64,000 nucleotides of DNA from CAYLNL01 sp964385175 (GTDB lineage: Bacteria; Bacteroidota; Bacteroidia; Flavobacteriales; Flavobacteriaceae). The DNA lies in the NCBI GenBank assembly GCA_964385175.1, contig CAYLNL010000004.1, positions 62,001 to 126,000 on the forward strand, written 5' to 3'. The notes beneath the pieces were generated by a model. That model was not told the DNA's origin, did no database searches, and saw only the letters and a list, made by a program, of their open reading frames with translations. Shown one piece after another: positions 32,686-42,659 of this stretch (the first letter of the stretch is position 1; each line of letters opens with the position of its first letter). The position numbers and the translations under genes are program-made.

Positions 32686-35115
32686 GTGAAACCAAAACAA
32701 CATCTTCCGCCAAAAGCCTCCAAACAACCCTCTGTAACCAAAGGAGGCTCTTTCATGGCAGATAACCGCCCCGAAACAGCAACCCTGTTGCAACTGCAAA
32801 AGAAGATGCAGCCAGAAAATCGCCCTACGCTTCAGCAGAAGCCTGTTACCGAAAACAACACCGGCTTGCCAGACAACCTGAAAAGCGGGATTGAAAACCT
32901 CTCTGGCTACTCCATGGACGATGTGCAGGTGCATTACAACTCCCCCGCACCCGCGCAGTTGCAGGCGCACGCGTATGCGCAAGGCACAGATATACACGTA
33001 GCGCCCGGGCAGGAACAACACCTGCCGCATGAAGCCTGGCATGTGGTGCAGCAAAAACAGGGACGGGTACAACCTACCCTGCAACTGAAGGACAAAATCA
33101 ACGTGAACGATGATGCCGGGTTGGAAAAGGAGGCGGATGTGATGGGGGAGAAGGCAAATTTTTCTGAAAAACATGGGGATAGTGTAGCTACTACTCCACC
33201 TAAATCGGAAAACAGCCCAGGAGTGGTTCAAAGAGTTCTGTTAAAATTGCCCAATAATGGTAGCGAATGGGAAGTTGATAGTAATGAATATGCCTCTCAT
33301 ATAAAAGGATGGATAGACCATCAGGCAGAAGAATTGAATTATAAAGCCTTGCAAAGTTTATTAATTCAGTTGGGTGAAGAAACTAAGCCTACCGAATCAG
33401 ATAAAATTCTGTTTAGCTATGCGCAATTAAAGTCTATAGAGGTAAGAAAAAATGTAACCCTGAATTTTCCCCTGCTCAAGAAAGCCGCCAATCCTGATGT
33501 TATTGAAAATATTCCTGAGTTTATCAAAGCTCAGGCAGCCTATCAAAAATTGTTAGTCAATGCCTATGACGAAAGTGAAATTATGCGAACCCATCAAAGC
33601 ATTGGGTTAGAGTTTGAGTTTGCCAATTATACCAGTGTTAAAGAGTTCGATTCTCACTTAGAATTAGCGGTATCGCAACCACTCTCTCCTTTATTTAACT
33701 TGCCATTTGTATTGGAAACTGACTCTGGAAAAGAATTAGAAATTGGGTTTCCCCCTTTCCTCATTGTGCAAGACGGTAAGACAAAAACCCGTATTGCCAA
33801 TATCTGGAAAACCATGAGGAAGTTGATGGGAGAAATTCGGGAAAAATCAAAAGGAGAAGGAATTCCCTTTTTATTGAATGAAATTTCTTCAGCCGGTCTT
33901 GGTAAAGGATGGGCTTATAAGGGAGATGCCTATAAAAACCTTACGGTTGCTAATGAACGAACCAAACACACCACTACCACAGACAACGTGTATTCCCAGT
34001 TAAATATCTCGTTAACGGGAGAGGAGAGCGCCCAATATATAGAAGCTATATCCCAAGAAGAGGGCCTTGCTACATCGGCAGAAAAAGAATTGATTATTCC
34101 TATTTATAAAGGAGTACATGAGATACTAACTATTGAAAAGGATAAAGAACTTATTGAAAATATGACCGATGGAGTATTTACCCACCTCACCAAATCGGTA
34201 ACAAGTATGATGGCAATTCCGAGCATTCTAATAGCCGATAACCCCATATTAAAAGAATTAGTGCATTCAGAAGGGATGTTCGATTTGCATTCTACCGTAA
34301 AAGAACTTCATGGCATCTGGGTTAAAGATTCACTGCCTAATATATTGAGAACGATGGGAGGCGCTAAACTAAAAAGCGCCACTGTACTTCTCCAGAAAGC
34401 TAAAGACCAACTCATTAAATATATTATACAACAGGTCAGGAAACAGTTAGAAACATCATTCAGAGAGCAGAATTTAAAAGAAGCAGCAGAAATCTATTTT
34501 GCTAAAACAAAAGATGTTACCGGTGCGCTCGAAATAGCTATAGGTAACGCAGATACCTGGTTTCAAAACGAGGATTGGGAAAGTCATGCAAAATTGCCTA
34601 AAGATATGCAAGACGTACTCAGTAAGTTAACTATTTTTATAGAATCGGATAAGGCGGGATTTTTTACAGAGTTTAAAACATACAAATTAACCATTGCTAA
34701 ACTTAAGAGTAATTTTGCGAAATATAGAAAAGATGAAACCGATAAGGAGGAACATTATGAAAGTGAAGGATATTATTACCTGACAGGAGCTTCCTGGGAT
34801 AAACCGGGCGAAGATATAGAAGAACTCAAATTAGTGTTAAAAGACGTTACTATATTCCGATTGCATGAAAAATTAGTAGATTTATTTGTAGGTGAAATAG
34901 AAAAGGAGATAGATGGAACCATTAAGGTTCTCAAGAAAAGTAAAGATTATTTACCATCTCCCAAAACAGGGTTCAATCAGGGTGAAAAATTTGGCAGCGG
35001 TCTTGGTGTAAGAAAAGATACCCATATAAAAACCGTAAAAACAGGAGGTCAATCCGGGAAAAACGTAGCTGAGTTACGAGGCGATTCTATCATTAAAAAG
35101 TATGTAGAAAATTAA
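32686..35115 (+). CDS. eCIS effector 2: DUF4157 leader and amidoligase-like core
   Basis: An 809-residue homologue of effector 1. It starts with GTG at 32686. The leader is the same (431 bp identical in DNA), including HEAWH at 115-119. The core has GLEFEF at 307-312, ETDSGKELEIGFPPFL, a YSQLNISL segment and a KELHGIWVKDSLPN block matching IKDSLMS in effector 1; GVRKDTHI and AELRGD near the C terminus complete the shared pattern. It has no octapeptide tail; the region before the end is helical and Lys/Glu-rich. Probably delivered by the same particle. Whether the core is catalytic is an inference. Confidence 0.78.
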   Translation: MKPKQHLPPKASKQPSVTKGGSFMADNRPETATLLQLQKKMQPENRPTLQQKPVTENNTGLPDNLKSGIENLSGYSMDDVQVHYNSPAPAQLQAHAYAQGTDIHVAPGQEQHLPHEAWHVVQQKQGRVQPTLQLKDKINVNDDAGLEKEADVMGEKANFSEKHGDSVATTPPKSENSPGVVQRVLLKLPNNGSEWEVDSNEYASHIKGWIDHQAEELNYKALQSLLIQLGEETKPTESDKILFSYAQLKSIEVRKNVTLNFPLLKKAANPDVIENIPEFIKAQAAYQKLLVNAYDESEIMRTHQSIGLEFEFANYTSVKEFDSHLELAVSQPLSPLFNLPFVLETDSGKELEIGFPPFLIVQDGKTKTRIANIWKTMRKLMGEIREKSKGEGIPFLLNEISSAGLGKGWAYKGDAYKNLTVANERTKHTTTTDNVYSQLNISLTGEESAQYIEAISQEEGLATSAEKELIIPIYKGVHEILTIEKDKELIENMTDGVFTHLTKSVTSMMAIPSILIADNPILKELVHSEGMFDLHSTVKELHGIWVKDSLPNILRTMGGAKLKSATVLLQKAKDQLIKYIIQQVRKQLETSFREQNLKEAAEIYFAKTKDVTGALEIAIGNADTWFQNEDWESHAKLPKDMQDVLSKLTIFIESDKAGFFTEFKTYKLTIAKLKSNFAKYRKDETDKEEHYESEGYYYLTGASWDKPGEDIEELKLVLKDVTIFRLHEKLVDLFVGEIEKEIDGTIKVLKKSKDYLPSPKTGFNQGEKFGSGLGVRKDTHIKTVKTGGQSGKNVAELRGDSIIKKYVEN
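32721..33151. repeat. Identical effector leader repeat, copy 2
   Basis: Second copy of the 431-bp segment at the start of effector 2. The rest of the two genes differs strongly, so this part was copied or homogenised recently. Confidence 0.9.
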
Positions 35116-35202
35116 TTATTAGCCAGGCGTTTCCAAAATAGTCTTGTAATAATTATTCTAAAAGGCTAAAGATTTCTTCTCATAAAGTCAATATCAGATA
35201 TT

Positions 35203-35982
35203 TCAAATTTCCATTGTCCCCCGCCTCGGCAACCGGTTTTTCCACAACTCCATAATCTGGTAGTTTATAGCAGCGCCATCTCCATAATTAGAGCGGGAGC
35301 GTAGTTGCAACTGGTAATTAAAAGGCGTGCCAATCCACCGTATTTCCACTTTTCGCCACCATTGCCAGCCATACCAGTTTTGCACTTTTTTTACAGCACC
35401 TCCTTTCCCGGCATACGCATTCACAGCAATAGCATGCAACATGGCATATTTGCCCTCACCGGGCTTTCCGTTGGCGCAGGCAAGTACCTGGAAAGCGGTG
35501 CAGCCCTCTAAATTATTCAGCACCGTATGCCATTGGGCATCGGCGGCAATAACCCCTTCTGCATAGTTCCCTTGCAGGCTTTTTACTGAGAGCATCCCCT
35601 GTATATCTGCCAGTGTTTTAGGTTGTTTGGTGCCAATGCCTATTTTCCCGTCCTTATCAATATACAGAGCGCTCTGCTGGGTATCGCCATTTTCTATATT
35701 TATTCCGCCCCCATCTTCTTTGTCTAAAATTCCTATCGTCCATGCCGGGTTAGGGTCATCTATACGGTGAAAGAAACTCAACAACTTTTCAGCAGATGTT
35801 CCCTGGGGCGCTAACTCTAACCCATGGTCAAAATCTTTCGAAAGCCCATCGTCTAATTTATTAATCATAGAAAAGATGAGGTCTTTAAAATCTTCTTCGG
35901 TGGGTCGCTTCCCGTTTTTAAAAAGCTCGTAAAGAGTTTCCCGGTTAAGCAATTTACGAGTTTCTGTGGTTGTATTTTCCAT
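35203..35982 (-). CDS. eCIS fibre-like protein
   Basis: A 259-residue protein at the 3' end of the structural operon. The N-terminal 60 residues are helical (LNRETLYELFKNGKRPTEEDF), the middle holds a GIGTKQP motif followed by a hydrophobic strand, which in Bacteroidota fibre proteins marks the shaft-to-tip transition, and the C-terminal part (residues about 150-240) is Trp-rich and beta, plausibly a receptor-binding or trimerisation domain. Its place after the baseplate gene fits a tail fibre that attaches the particle to its target. It starts 12 bp after the baseplate J gene. Confidence 0.7.
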   Translation of the reverse strand: MENTTTETRKLLNRETLYELFKNGKRPTEEDFKDLIFSMINKLDDGLSKDFDHGLELAPQGTSAEKLLSFFHRIDDPNPAWTIGILDKEDGGGINIENGDTQQSALYIDKDGKIGIGTKQPKTLADIQGMLSVKSLQGNYAEGVIAADAQWHTVLNNLEGCTAFQVLACANGKPGEGKYAMLHAIAVNAYAGKGGAVKKVQNWYGWQWWRKVEIRWIGTPFNYQLQLRSRSNYGDGAAINYQIMELWKNRLPRRGTMEI

Positions 35983-35994
35983 AATAATAGTGAA

Positions 35995-38900
35995 TTAGAA
36001 TCTTACTTTTAATACAATGCGCCGGCGGTTACCAGGTTTTTCAACGGTTGGCGGCGGAGCGGACTCAATGGGTTTTTCGTCGGGTTGAAGAATAAAATCT
36101 TCTTCAATTTTCATAACGCTTATTTGTAATGGTGTGGGTGGTTTGGTTATATGCCCATTCACCAATCGTATGTCATGGGAAGTTGCAGGAACAAAAACCG
36201 ACCAGGGTTGAGATGGGGAGATACCACTTCTGGCAGCCGTATCTTTATAGTTGTATATGCCATCTTCGTGGTGAAACTGCACTAATGAAAAATTGGTAAC
36301 AAAATCTACATACGGTTGCCTGGCTATAACATTTTCAATGCCTTTTGCATGTATGATGTGTTTTTTATAGGTGGAGGGGTCGCGGTGAAACAACCACGGA
36401 GCTATATGTGCGTTAATGGTTTGTTGAATATTTTTTAACTTTTCCCCGCTAAGGCGGTTATCTTTTAAGGTAACATCGCAGGATACCCGTATCACTTCAT
36501 ATATTGGGTTTCGCACGGTAATCTTTACATAAGGGGGTGCTAACTGGCTAATGTAATTTTTCACTTTTTCTAACGTGGTAACGCTGAATTTCCGGCGAGA
36601 GACGGGATTGCTCATATCCATATTCCTCAGTAGCATGATAATTACTTCATTAGGTTGTATCTCTTCTGGAAATAGGGTAGAGGTGAGGCAGCTCACCTGG
36701 AATACTTCAGAAAATTGCTCTAATATAAGTTGTTCGTAGTCGGTCGTAGTTACAGCTCTGTTTTTATGGAAAAGCCGCTCGCTCAAACGGGTATAAAAGA
36801 CAGATGCACTTTCAGGAGCTTCACCGGCATAGGAGGGGAAAGGCTGGAAAATAGATTTTACATCTTTATTTTTGTCATATACCGCCGTTATAGAAAGCTC
36901 TGGTAAAGGGTCTTGAGAGGGAGTTATGAGGCTCGTATCTTGTTCTACCACTACCGCCTGCGTGTTTATGTAGCTGCACTCCCGTATTAGCTCTAGCGCT
37001 TGAGAGGAAGAGAGGCGCAGCCAAAAGGGGGCTTCTGAAAAGAGAGGGTGATGGTGGTTAATGCGTTCGGGGATGTGCAGTTTCACAATGCCCGATTCGG
37101 TGAAGCCAGTTGTTTGGTCTTCTAAAATGTTTTCTTTAGGAAGGGTTTTCCACGATGCACCTTGTAAATACTCCCATACCATATCGTCTTCTGCTTGCTG
37201 GACATTGTATGAAAAGGTATTGATATGAAAATAGAGGGATAGGGTTTCATTGGGGGTAGCTTCTTTAAAGCCGAGGTAGAGATATCCTCGGTTATTGAAT
37301 TTGGGTACAGGGGTAGATTTTTTAATTCGCTTCAAATCGGCTACCTTTAGAGTGCCAAAGGGTTGTATATGAAAAAATTCAAAGGGAAATAGCTTGGCTT
37401 TGCGGTCTTCTTTTGAGGAGTTGAAATGGATAACTTGTTCGGCGCTGTATTGCATGCGAAGGGTATTCATTTTAGGAACAAAGGGAGTTTCGGGTATTAC
37501 CAGGTTGGGCCTGCGACGCCTGTTGGGAGCGTTTAGATTAATAACTACATTGTTGGCCATAATTTTCAGGTAGGCGTCTTGCCCAAAACCAATGGGTGGG
37601 CTGTCTAATTCTAACTTAAAAAAACCGGTAACTGCATTATCAAAAGAAAAAGGAAGGTCTCTTTTGGTAAATTCCGGAACATAATATAGTTTGCCAACAT
37701 CGGCCTGATACATACTGTTTTCTATGAGTGCGCCATTTTCTTCCTGGAAAAGAGGGATATTTTGGCTGTGTTCGCGTTTTGGTGGTATCCATTCTCCCTG
37801 CGACAGGGCATACAGGTTAAAGGTGAAACTGCTGTTAGTAATATTGCCGGGATAGGCACTATAGTATGCCTCAAAACCTTCCTGGGGGAGTTTATACCAA
37901 TCTACATAAAAAGAAAGAGCGGTAAGTTTCTTTTGTATAAGTTCTTCATAACCCACATAGAAATTTTCTCCTTTTAAAGGGGCTGGCCCAAAAGGTTCAA
38001 AAGGTTTATTGTTTTCTAATTTTCCAAAGGCGTCATGCAATTGTAAATCTTTTATACCACTGCAATCGACCTGGATAACTATTTCATCTATGGTTACATC
38101 TCTTAGTAAACTATATGGATAATAGGTGGTATTGCTTTTTAAGACCATTTGCAGTACCGGGAAGCTGGTTTGGTAAGATGCTTTGTGTATGGTAGGGTCA
38201 ATAGCTATGATTTCGGGGATGTCTTTTCCAAAGGTGAATAAAAAAACAATTTCATTTGGGTATTCTAAAGAGGTATCTTTTTTCTTGAAATCGATAGCGT
38301 AGTTCTCAATAGTAATCCACCCTTCTTTTCCTGTTATACTGAGTTGAAAGGAGTCGGAGAAAAAATAATAGAGCATCTCCATCTCGGTGAATTCACTACC
38401 GGCGGCCATGCTTTTTATGGAGCCCCATAGGGTGCCCATGCTTTTTTTACCAAAACTCATGGCTATTGAAACAGACCGTTCCCCTTCTTTCATAAAAAAT
38501 ACAGGGGCTGCAATAGCGCATCCTACCTGTGGCTGGAAGATAGATTCCTGGTCAACATCAGTATTTCCAAAGGAATCTGCGCCAAAGAGGTGAAATTTGT
38601 AAGGGGCTTGGTTTAGAAGTTCTTTGTCTGTTATGGTTTTTTGAAAGGTATAGATACCGGTAACTAAGTTAACCTTATTTAGAGGGGCTATAATAGGGTT
38701 AGTACTTATAAGAAGGGTGCGTATTTGGGTGAGCTTGGTTCTGAAGAGCTCTTCTTCATCTATGGTTCTGTAGATACGTTCTATTCCCTCTTTGGTTTGC
38801 CCGGCAGAAAGACGCATACCTTCTTGCAGGTGGCACGACAGGGCTTCTTTGGCTAATTGAAAAAATACGATACACCTGTCGGGTTTGGCTGCTTGTTGAT

Positions 38901-39741
38901 TTTGTTGAAGAAGGGTACGATAATAGTAGTCTAAGTGTTTTTGGCTGAGCCCGTTTAGTTGTTCTTTAATGTATGTTTGTAATTTTAAAAAAGAAAGCAG
39001 TAAACCTATATGGGCGGTGTGGGTTTGTTCTTTTTCAAGGGCTCGGGATAACCATTGGGGAACTTGCTGAAGGATGTATTGAATGCTCACGAGAAAGGCA
39101 TTGCAGGCTTCATGTATCTTCTCAGGGTCATTTATAAGTTTATAGGTGCCTTTGGTAATTTCTAAGGAAACATTGCTGTCAGTGGCTTCCGGTTGCCATT
39201 CTTTATATATTTCGAAAAATTTTTCTTGTATTTCAGGAGGATTGAAAATAGTTTTATCTGTGCTAATAACATTATTAGCTTCTTGAGATAGCCTGTTTTT
39301 TATGGCGTTTTTAAGCTCGTAGGCAATAAATGTTCCTTCTACTTCTTTGGCATGTATATACCACCCCGTTAGAATTTTTATTAATTCTATAAAAAATAAC
39401 TGGAATTCCTGGATGGTGCGCTCTTTATTCTGGACTGAGAGTTTTTGATGAGATTGATTATAGATGCGATTTTTCTTTTCGGTCAACGCCGATACATCTG
39501 TTTGCAGGAGGTTAGAGAGGAAAATAACATCGTTTTTAGAGAAGAAAGGCTGCCAGTTTTGGGTTTTTTTATTATCAAGGTTGTAGTATTGAATATATTT
39601 TGCGTATTGGGAGACAAAAAAGAGGTGGTCTTCTAATTTTTTTCCATCAATAACTATAGACTCCGGGAAAAGGACTTTATTTATGCGACTTTCCTTAGAG
39701 GTGCTGTAGGGAATTATATTATAGGCTCTTTTTGGTTTCAA
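35995..39741 (-). CDS. eCIS baseplate J-like protein (gp47/Afp12 type)
   Basis: A 1248-residue baseplate component, the largest gene of the operon. The N-terminal 400 residues are helical and of no clear family; the middle is beta-rich; the last 350 residues resemble baseplate J/gp47 proteins, with a conserved VTTTDYEQLILEQFSEVFQVSC block and the VSCDVTLKD segment. This protein forms wedges around the central hub and holds the particle in its loaded state. It lies between gp25 and the fibre gene, the usual position. Starts about 10 bp downstream of the gp25 gene. Confidence 0.82.
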   Translation of the reverse strand: MKPKRAYNIIPYSTSKESRINKVLFPESIVIDGKKLEDHLFFVSQYAKYIQYYNLDNKKTQNWQPFFSKNDVIFLSNLLQTDVSALTEKKNRIYNQSHQKLSVQNKERTIQEFQLFFIELIKILTGWYIHAKEVEGTFIAYELKNAIKNRLSQEANNVISTDKTIFNPPEIQEKFFEIYKEWQPEATDSNVSLEITKGTYKLINDPEKIHEACNAFLVSIQYILQQVPQWLSRALEKEQTHTAHIGLLLSFLKLQTYIKEQLNGLSQKHLDYYYRTLLQQNQQAAKPDRCIVFFQLAKEALSCHLQEGMRLSAGQTKEGIERIYRTIDEEELFRTKLTQIRTLLISTNPIIAPLNKVNLVTGIYTFQKTITDKELLNQAPYKFHLFGADSFGNTDVDQESIFQPQVGCAIAAPVFFMKEGERSVSIAMSFGKKSMGTLWGSIKSMAAGSEFTEMEMLYYFFSDSFQLSITGKEGWITIENYAIDFKKKDTSLEYPNEIVFLFTFGKDIPEIIAIDPTIHKASYQTSFPVLQMVLKSNTTYYPYSLLRDVTIDEIVIQVDCSGIKDLQLHDAFGKLENNKPFEPFGPAPLKGENFYVGYEELIQKKLTALSFYVDWYKLPQEGFEAYYSAYPGNITNSSFTFNLYALSQGEWIPPKREHSQNIPLFQEENGALIENSMYQADVGKLYYVPEFTKRDLPFSFDNAVTGFFKLELDSPPIGFGQDAYLKIMANNVVINLNAPNRRRRPNLVIPETPFVPKMNTLRMQYSAEQVIHFNSSKEDRKAKLFPFEFFHIQPFGTLKVADLKRIKKSTPVPKFNNRGYLYLGFKEATPNETLSLYFHINTFSYNVQQAEDDMVWEYLQGASWKTLPKENILEDQTTGFTESGIVKLHIPERINHHHPLFSEAPFWLRLSSSQALELIRECSYINTQAVVVEQDTSLITPSQDPLPELSITAVYDKNKDVKSIFQPFPSYAGEAPESASVFYTRLSERLFHKNRAVTTTDYEQLILEQFSEVFQVSCLTSTLFPEEIQPNEVIIMLLRNMDMSNPVSRRKFSVTTLEKVKNYISQLAPPYVKITVRNPIYEVIRVSCDVTLKDNRLSGEKLKNIQQTINAHIAPWLFHRDPSTYKKHIIHAKGIENVIARQPYVDFVTNFSLVQFHHEDGIYNYKDTAARSGISPSQPWSVFVPATSHDIRLVNGHITKPPTPLQISVMKIEEDFILQPDEKPIESAPPPTVEKPGNRRRIVLKVRF

Positions 39742-39750
39742 TGAGGGATG

Positions 39751-40170
39751 TTATTTTTTCAGTAAGGTTCCTTCTCTCAGGTAAAAGGGATATACAATGT
39801 TATTACGGGTGTTGGTTTGTATAATAGTATAGAATACAGAAATATATAATATTCCTTCTATTTCATGACTGGTATCTATGTCAATATTAGAAACTATTAT
39901 CCGGGGTTCAAAAAATAAGATGGCGCGTTCAATTCTATATATTATAAAGTGGAGGAGGGTATTACTTATAACTTCATAAACCATAGTTTGGAGAGAGCTG
40001 CCATATTCAGTGTTCATAATACGTTCTCCTTTCATGGTATCAAAAAGAATAAAGAGGCTTTGTTTTATGTCTTCTTCATCAGATACCATTTCTACGGAAT
40101 GGGTTTGCAAATTAAAGGCAGGGGGAAATGCCCAGCCAGTGCCTAAGAACGATGCTTCGTTTGTTTTCAT
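39751..40170 (-). CDS. eCIS baseplate wedge protein, gp25 family
   Basis: A 139-residue protein of the GPW/gp25 type. It contains FLGTGWAFPPAFN near the N terminus, a MNTEYGSSLQTMVYEVISN helix with the typical EYGS..L segment, RIERAILFFEPRI, and EGILYISVFYTI. Gp25 anchors the sheath base to the baseplate and starts sheath assembly. Length fits. It is placed between the spike gene (14 bp) and baseplate J. Confidence 0.88.
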   Translation of the reverse strand: MKTNEASFLGTGWAFPPAFNLQTHSVEMVSDEEDIKQSLFILFDTMKGERIMNTEYGSSLQTMVYEVISNTLLHFIIYRIERAILFFEPRIIVSNIDIDTSHEIEGILYISVFYTIIQTNTRNNIVYPFYLREGTLLKK

Positions 40171-40183
40171 CCTTATCTTTTGC

Positions 40184-41974
40184 TTAGTTTAAAGATACCA
40201 AGGCGCCTTTTACAGTAACTGTTCCCGATGCTTTTAGCTCACTACTGGCCTGTCCCTGTAATGACAGGGTGGTGTTAGATTTAACGGTAACGCCATTGCC
40301 CTGGGCTTCTAAACTGCCCGAGGAGGCTTTTATGCTCACGGTACTCCCCTGGATTTCTACTCCTTGGGCAGCTTTTAGGGTCATAGAGCCTTTACTTTCT
40401 ATGGTAATTCCACTATCGTTAAACTCAGCAGTGTTGCCTTTTATATCTTTTATAACAATAGATTTATCTTTATCGCTCAAGGTTATGCTATTGCCGCCAG
40501 GGGTAAGTATGGTAATGATTTTATTTTCATCATCGAAAGTGAGCTCTAATTTACTACTGGTAACAATGGCTTTTTTAGAATTTTTATCGTCTGGTGTAAG
40601 CGCCGGGGTGCGTACTTTGCTATATAAACTCCCTAAAATTACAGGGTTGGTGGGGTTATCGTCCAGGAAGCCTAATACTACTTCATCTCCAATTTCCGGG
40701 TAGAAGAAAGAGCCAAATTCTTTAGAGGCGTAAAAACCACCCAGGCGCGCCCATATACCTGTATCGCTACTGGCAATGAGGGGTAAGGTAACCAACACAC
40801 GGTATTCATTTTCAGGATCCTGGTCAATTTGCTTCACTACTCCAATTTGTAAGCCGTTTACCCCCGGTAAGGTACCGGCGGCTTTAGGCGGGGTAATGTT
40901 CATTTCTTCTGCATACCATTTTTCTGAGAGCCCAAAACCTACTTCAGTAATCCAATTACCCGAATCAATTTCATGCCGCACAGAAGTAATATAAGCATTC
41001 CCGTTCATGCGGTCGCCTAAACCCGTTATACTAATAATGGTATCGGGTTTTACAAGTGCATTTCCTTGAAAACTAACAGTTCCCTGGAAGCGACCAATTC
41101 TCGATTTGAGAAGTTGGGCGTCTGCCCATTGTTTTAAACTATCTTTTACCAGCGGCACGGTAGATTGAAGCGAGAAAGCGCTTATATTCATTACACCTGC
41201 GAGTGTTTTTCCATCTATATTGCCCTGGCTGTTTACAGAGGGTTCTGAGGAGGTAGATTGCACAAGGGCTTGGGTGGACAAATCCCAGGAAGAAGCCTCG
41301 GCAGAAAGTAATTGCTCTTTGCTACTCAACGTGATTTCACTTTCTACTATTGATTCTCCGTAACCTACTTCTAATACCGGGGAGGCAGACGTATCGGGTT
41401 TTTTTATGTTTATAGTGCCATCGTCAATAATAATTAGCTGTCCGTTTATTTCAGAACGGGCTACAATAAAATCCCAGTCATTGGCATAGTATTGTACCAA
41501 TTCTTTATACTGTACAGTGGTGGCTTCTACGGTGGCGCTAAACCCATAGGCGCCAGTTATTTTGGTTATTACATCGCTGTCTTTTACATCATTGTAATAG
41601 GCATTTTTCCTTCCCAGGGTCATTTTTATGGTTTCATCCCGGCATTCAATTACTAATAAAGGCGCTTCTTCGGGGTGTGTTTTAATGGTTTGGCTTATTA
41701 TAATTCCTTTAAAAATAGTGGTTTCCTGGCTGTGGTAACCAGCTTTTATCTCTATAGTGCTCCCGGGAACAAAATCTGCTGATTCGCTTATGGAAAAATC
41801 TTCCATAGAAACGCTTCCGTCTAATACAGATACACGGGCGATAGGGATTTTATTTACGGTTTTCACTATTTCTACCCCCAACACTTCTACCGTATCGGGT
41901 AGTGCAGTGCCCGCCACTATTACGGCAAGGCTCAACAAATCGGTAGGGCTGTCTAATGGGGTAGGGGTTGCCAT
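40184..41974 (-). CDS. eCIS central spike / VgrG-like protein (Afp8 type)
   Basis: A 596-residue spike. Residues about 1-350 match the gp27-like hub region, residues 370-460 an OB-fold of gp5 (VLVTLPLIASSDTGIWARLG, PEIGDEVVLGFLDD, NPVILGSLYS), and the C-terminal 130 residues are short beta repeats (IKASSGSLEAQG, TLSLQGQASSELKASG) that form the triangular needle. This tip penetrates the target membrane. Its C terminus normally carries a PAAR protein, but no PAAR gene follows in the operon. Starts 7 bp after the LysM hub gene. Confidence 0.88.
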   Translation of the reverse strand: MATPTPLDSPTDLLSLAVIVAGTALPDTVEVLGVEIVKTVNKIPIARVSVLDGSVSMEDFSISESADFVPGSTIEIKAGYHSQETTIFKGIIISQTIKTHPEEAPLLVIECRDETIKMTLGRKNAYYNDVKDSDVITKITGAYGFSATVEATTVQYKELVQYYANDWDFIVARSEINGQLIIIDDGTINIKKPDTSASPVLEVGYGESIVESEITLSSKEQLLSAEASSWDLSTQALVQSTSSEPSVNSQGNIDGKTLAGVMNISAFSLQSTVPLVKDSLKQWADAQLLKSRIGRFQGTVSFQGNALVKPDTIISITGLGDRMNGNAYITSVRHEIDSGNWITEVGFGLSEKWYAEEMNITPPKAAGTLPGVNGLQIGVVKQIDQDPENEYRVLVTLPLIASSDTGIWARLGGFYASKEFGSFFYPEIGDEVVLGFLDDNPTNPVILGSLYSKVRTPALTPDDKNSKKAIVTSSKLELTFDDENKIITILTPGGNSITLSDKDKSIVIKDIKGNTAEFNDSGITIESKGSMTLKAAQGVEIQGSTVSIKASSGSLEAQGNGVTVKSNTTLSLQGQASSELKASGTVTVKGALVSLN

Positions 41975-41981
41975 GAGAACA

Positions 41982-42656
41982 TTATTTTAATAAGGGAGGC
42001 AGTACTATTTTTGTTCCCGATTTTATTCTTCGGAAGGTATCTAAATCATTAATTACAGCGAGTTTAAAATAGTAGCCAGGATCATTATATACTTCTTTAG
42101 CCAGCAAAGGCAATGAAAAACCCTCTGTTAGCAAGCGTTGGTGAGTGAGGTCTGGCGAAGCTTTCCGGGCTATTAGTTTCCGGGTGGTTTCATTCAGAAA
42201 GGCTTTAAAAGATACGTCAACGGTTGCTCTAAGCGGAGTACCATCAGACTTAAACATGGTATAATTAACATTGAGAGAGTCTAAGGTGCAGGGAAAAACA
42301 AAAGTTCCCCACGAGATGAGCAGGTAATTAGAACGGTGTATGTTGCCTACATAGGTATAGGTTACAGTTTTGAGTGCATCAATAGCCGCCACAACATCGC
42401 GGCCTTGAGTCATTGTTATAATTCCGGTAGCATCAAATTGTAATGTAAAAGAAACGCTTTCTGGTCCAATACTTTTAAATTTGGGAGTATTTCCTTCACT
42501 GGCGGCGTTGGTAGGGTCTGTATAACTAATAGAATGATTGTGAGTGAATTTCTCCGGGTTAATATCTGCTTCATACTCTCCCGCGCTTGCCGAAAATTCA
42601 GGGTCTGAGAAGGCTTTTATGAGTAGTTTTTCTAAAGTTCCTGCAGGTGGCGCCAT
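41982..42656 (-). CDS. eCIS LysM-containing hub protein (Afp7 type)
   Basis: A 224-residue protein that links the inner tube to the spike. The N-terminal half is the tube-like fold (EYEADINPEKFTHNHSISY), and the C-terminal 50 residues (LPLLAKEVYNDPGYYFKLAVIND, FRRIKSGTKIVLPP) resemble LysM with its Asn-x-x-Asp turn. In known eCIS this protein, next to DUF5908 and Afp8, forms the gasket between tube and hub. Its order here is the same. Spaced 3 bp from the DUF5908 gene. Confidence 0.85.
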   Translation of the reverse strand: MAPPAGTLEKLLIKAFSDPEFSASAGEYEADINPEKFTHNHSISYTDPTNAASEGNTPKFKSIGPESVSFTLQFDATGIITMTQGRDVVAAIDALKTVTYTYVGNIHRSNYLLISWGTFVFPCTLDSLNVNYTMFKSDGTPLRATVDVSFKAFLNETTRKLIARKASPDLTHQRLLTEGFSLPLLAKEVYNDPGYYFKLAVINDLDTFRRIKSGTKIVLPPLLK

Positions 42657-42659
42657 ATA

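Noticed and set aside
35116..35202. Terminator between the effectors and the fibre gene
   Set aside because: Only a weak ttagcc/ggctaa pair about 40 bases apart with no T run; not convincing.
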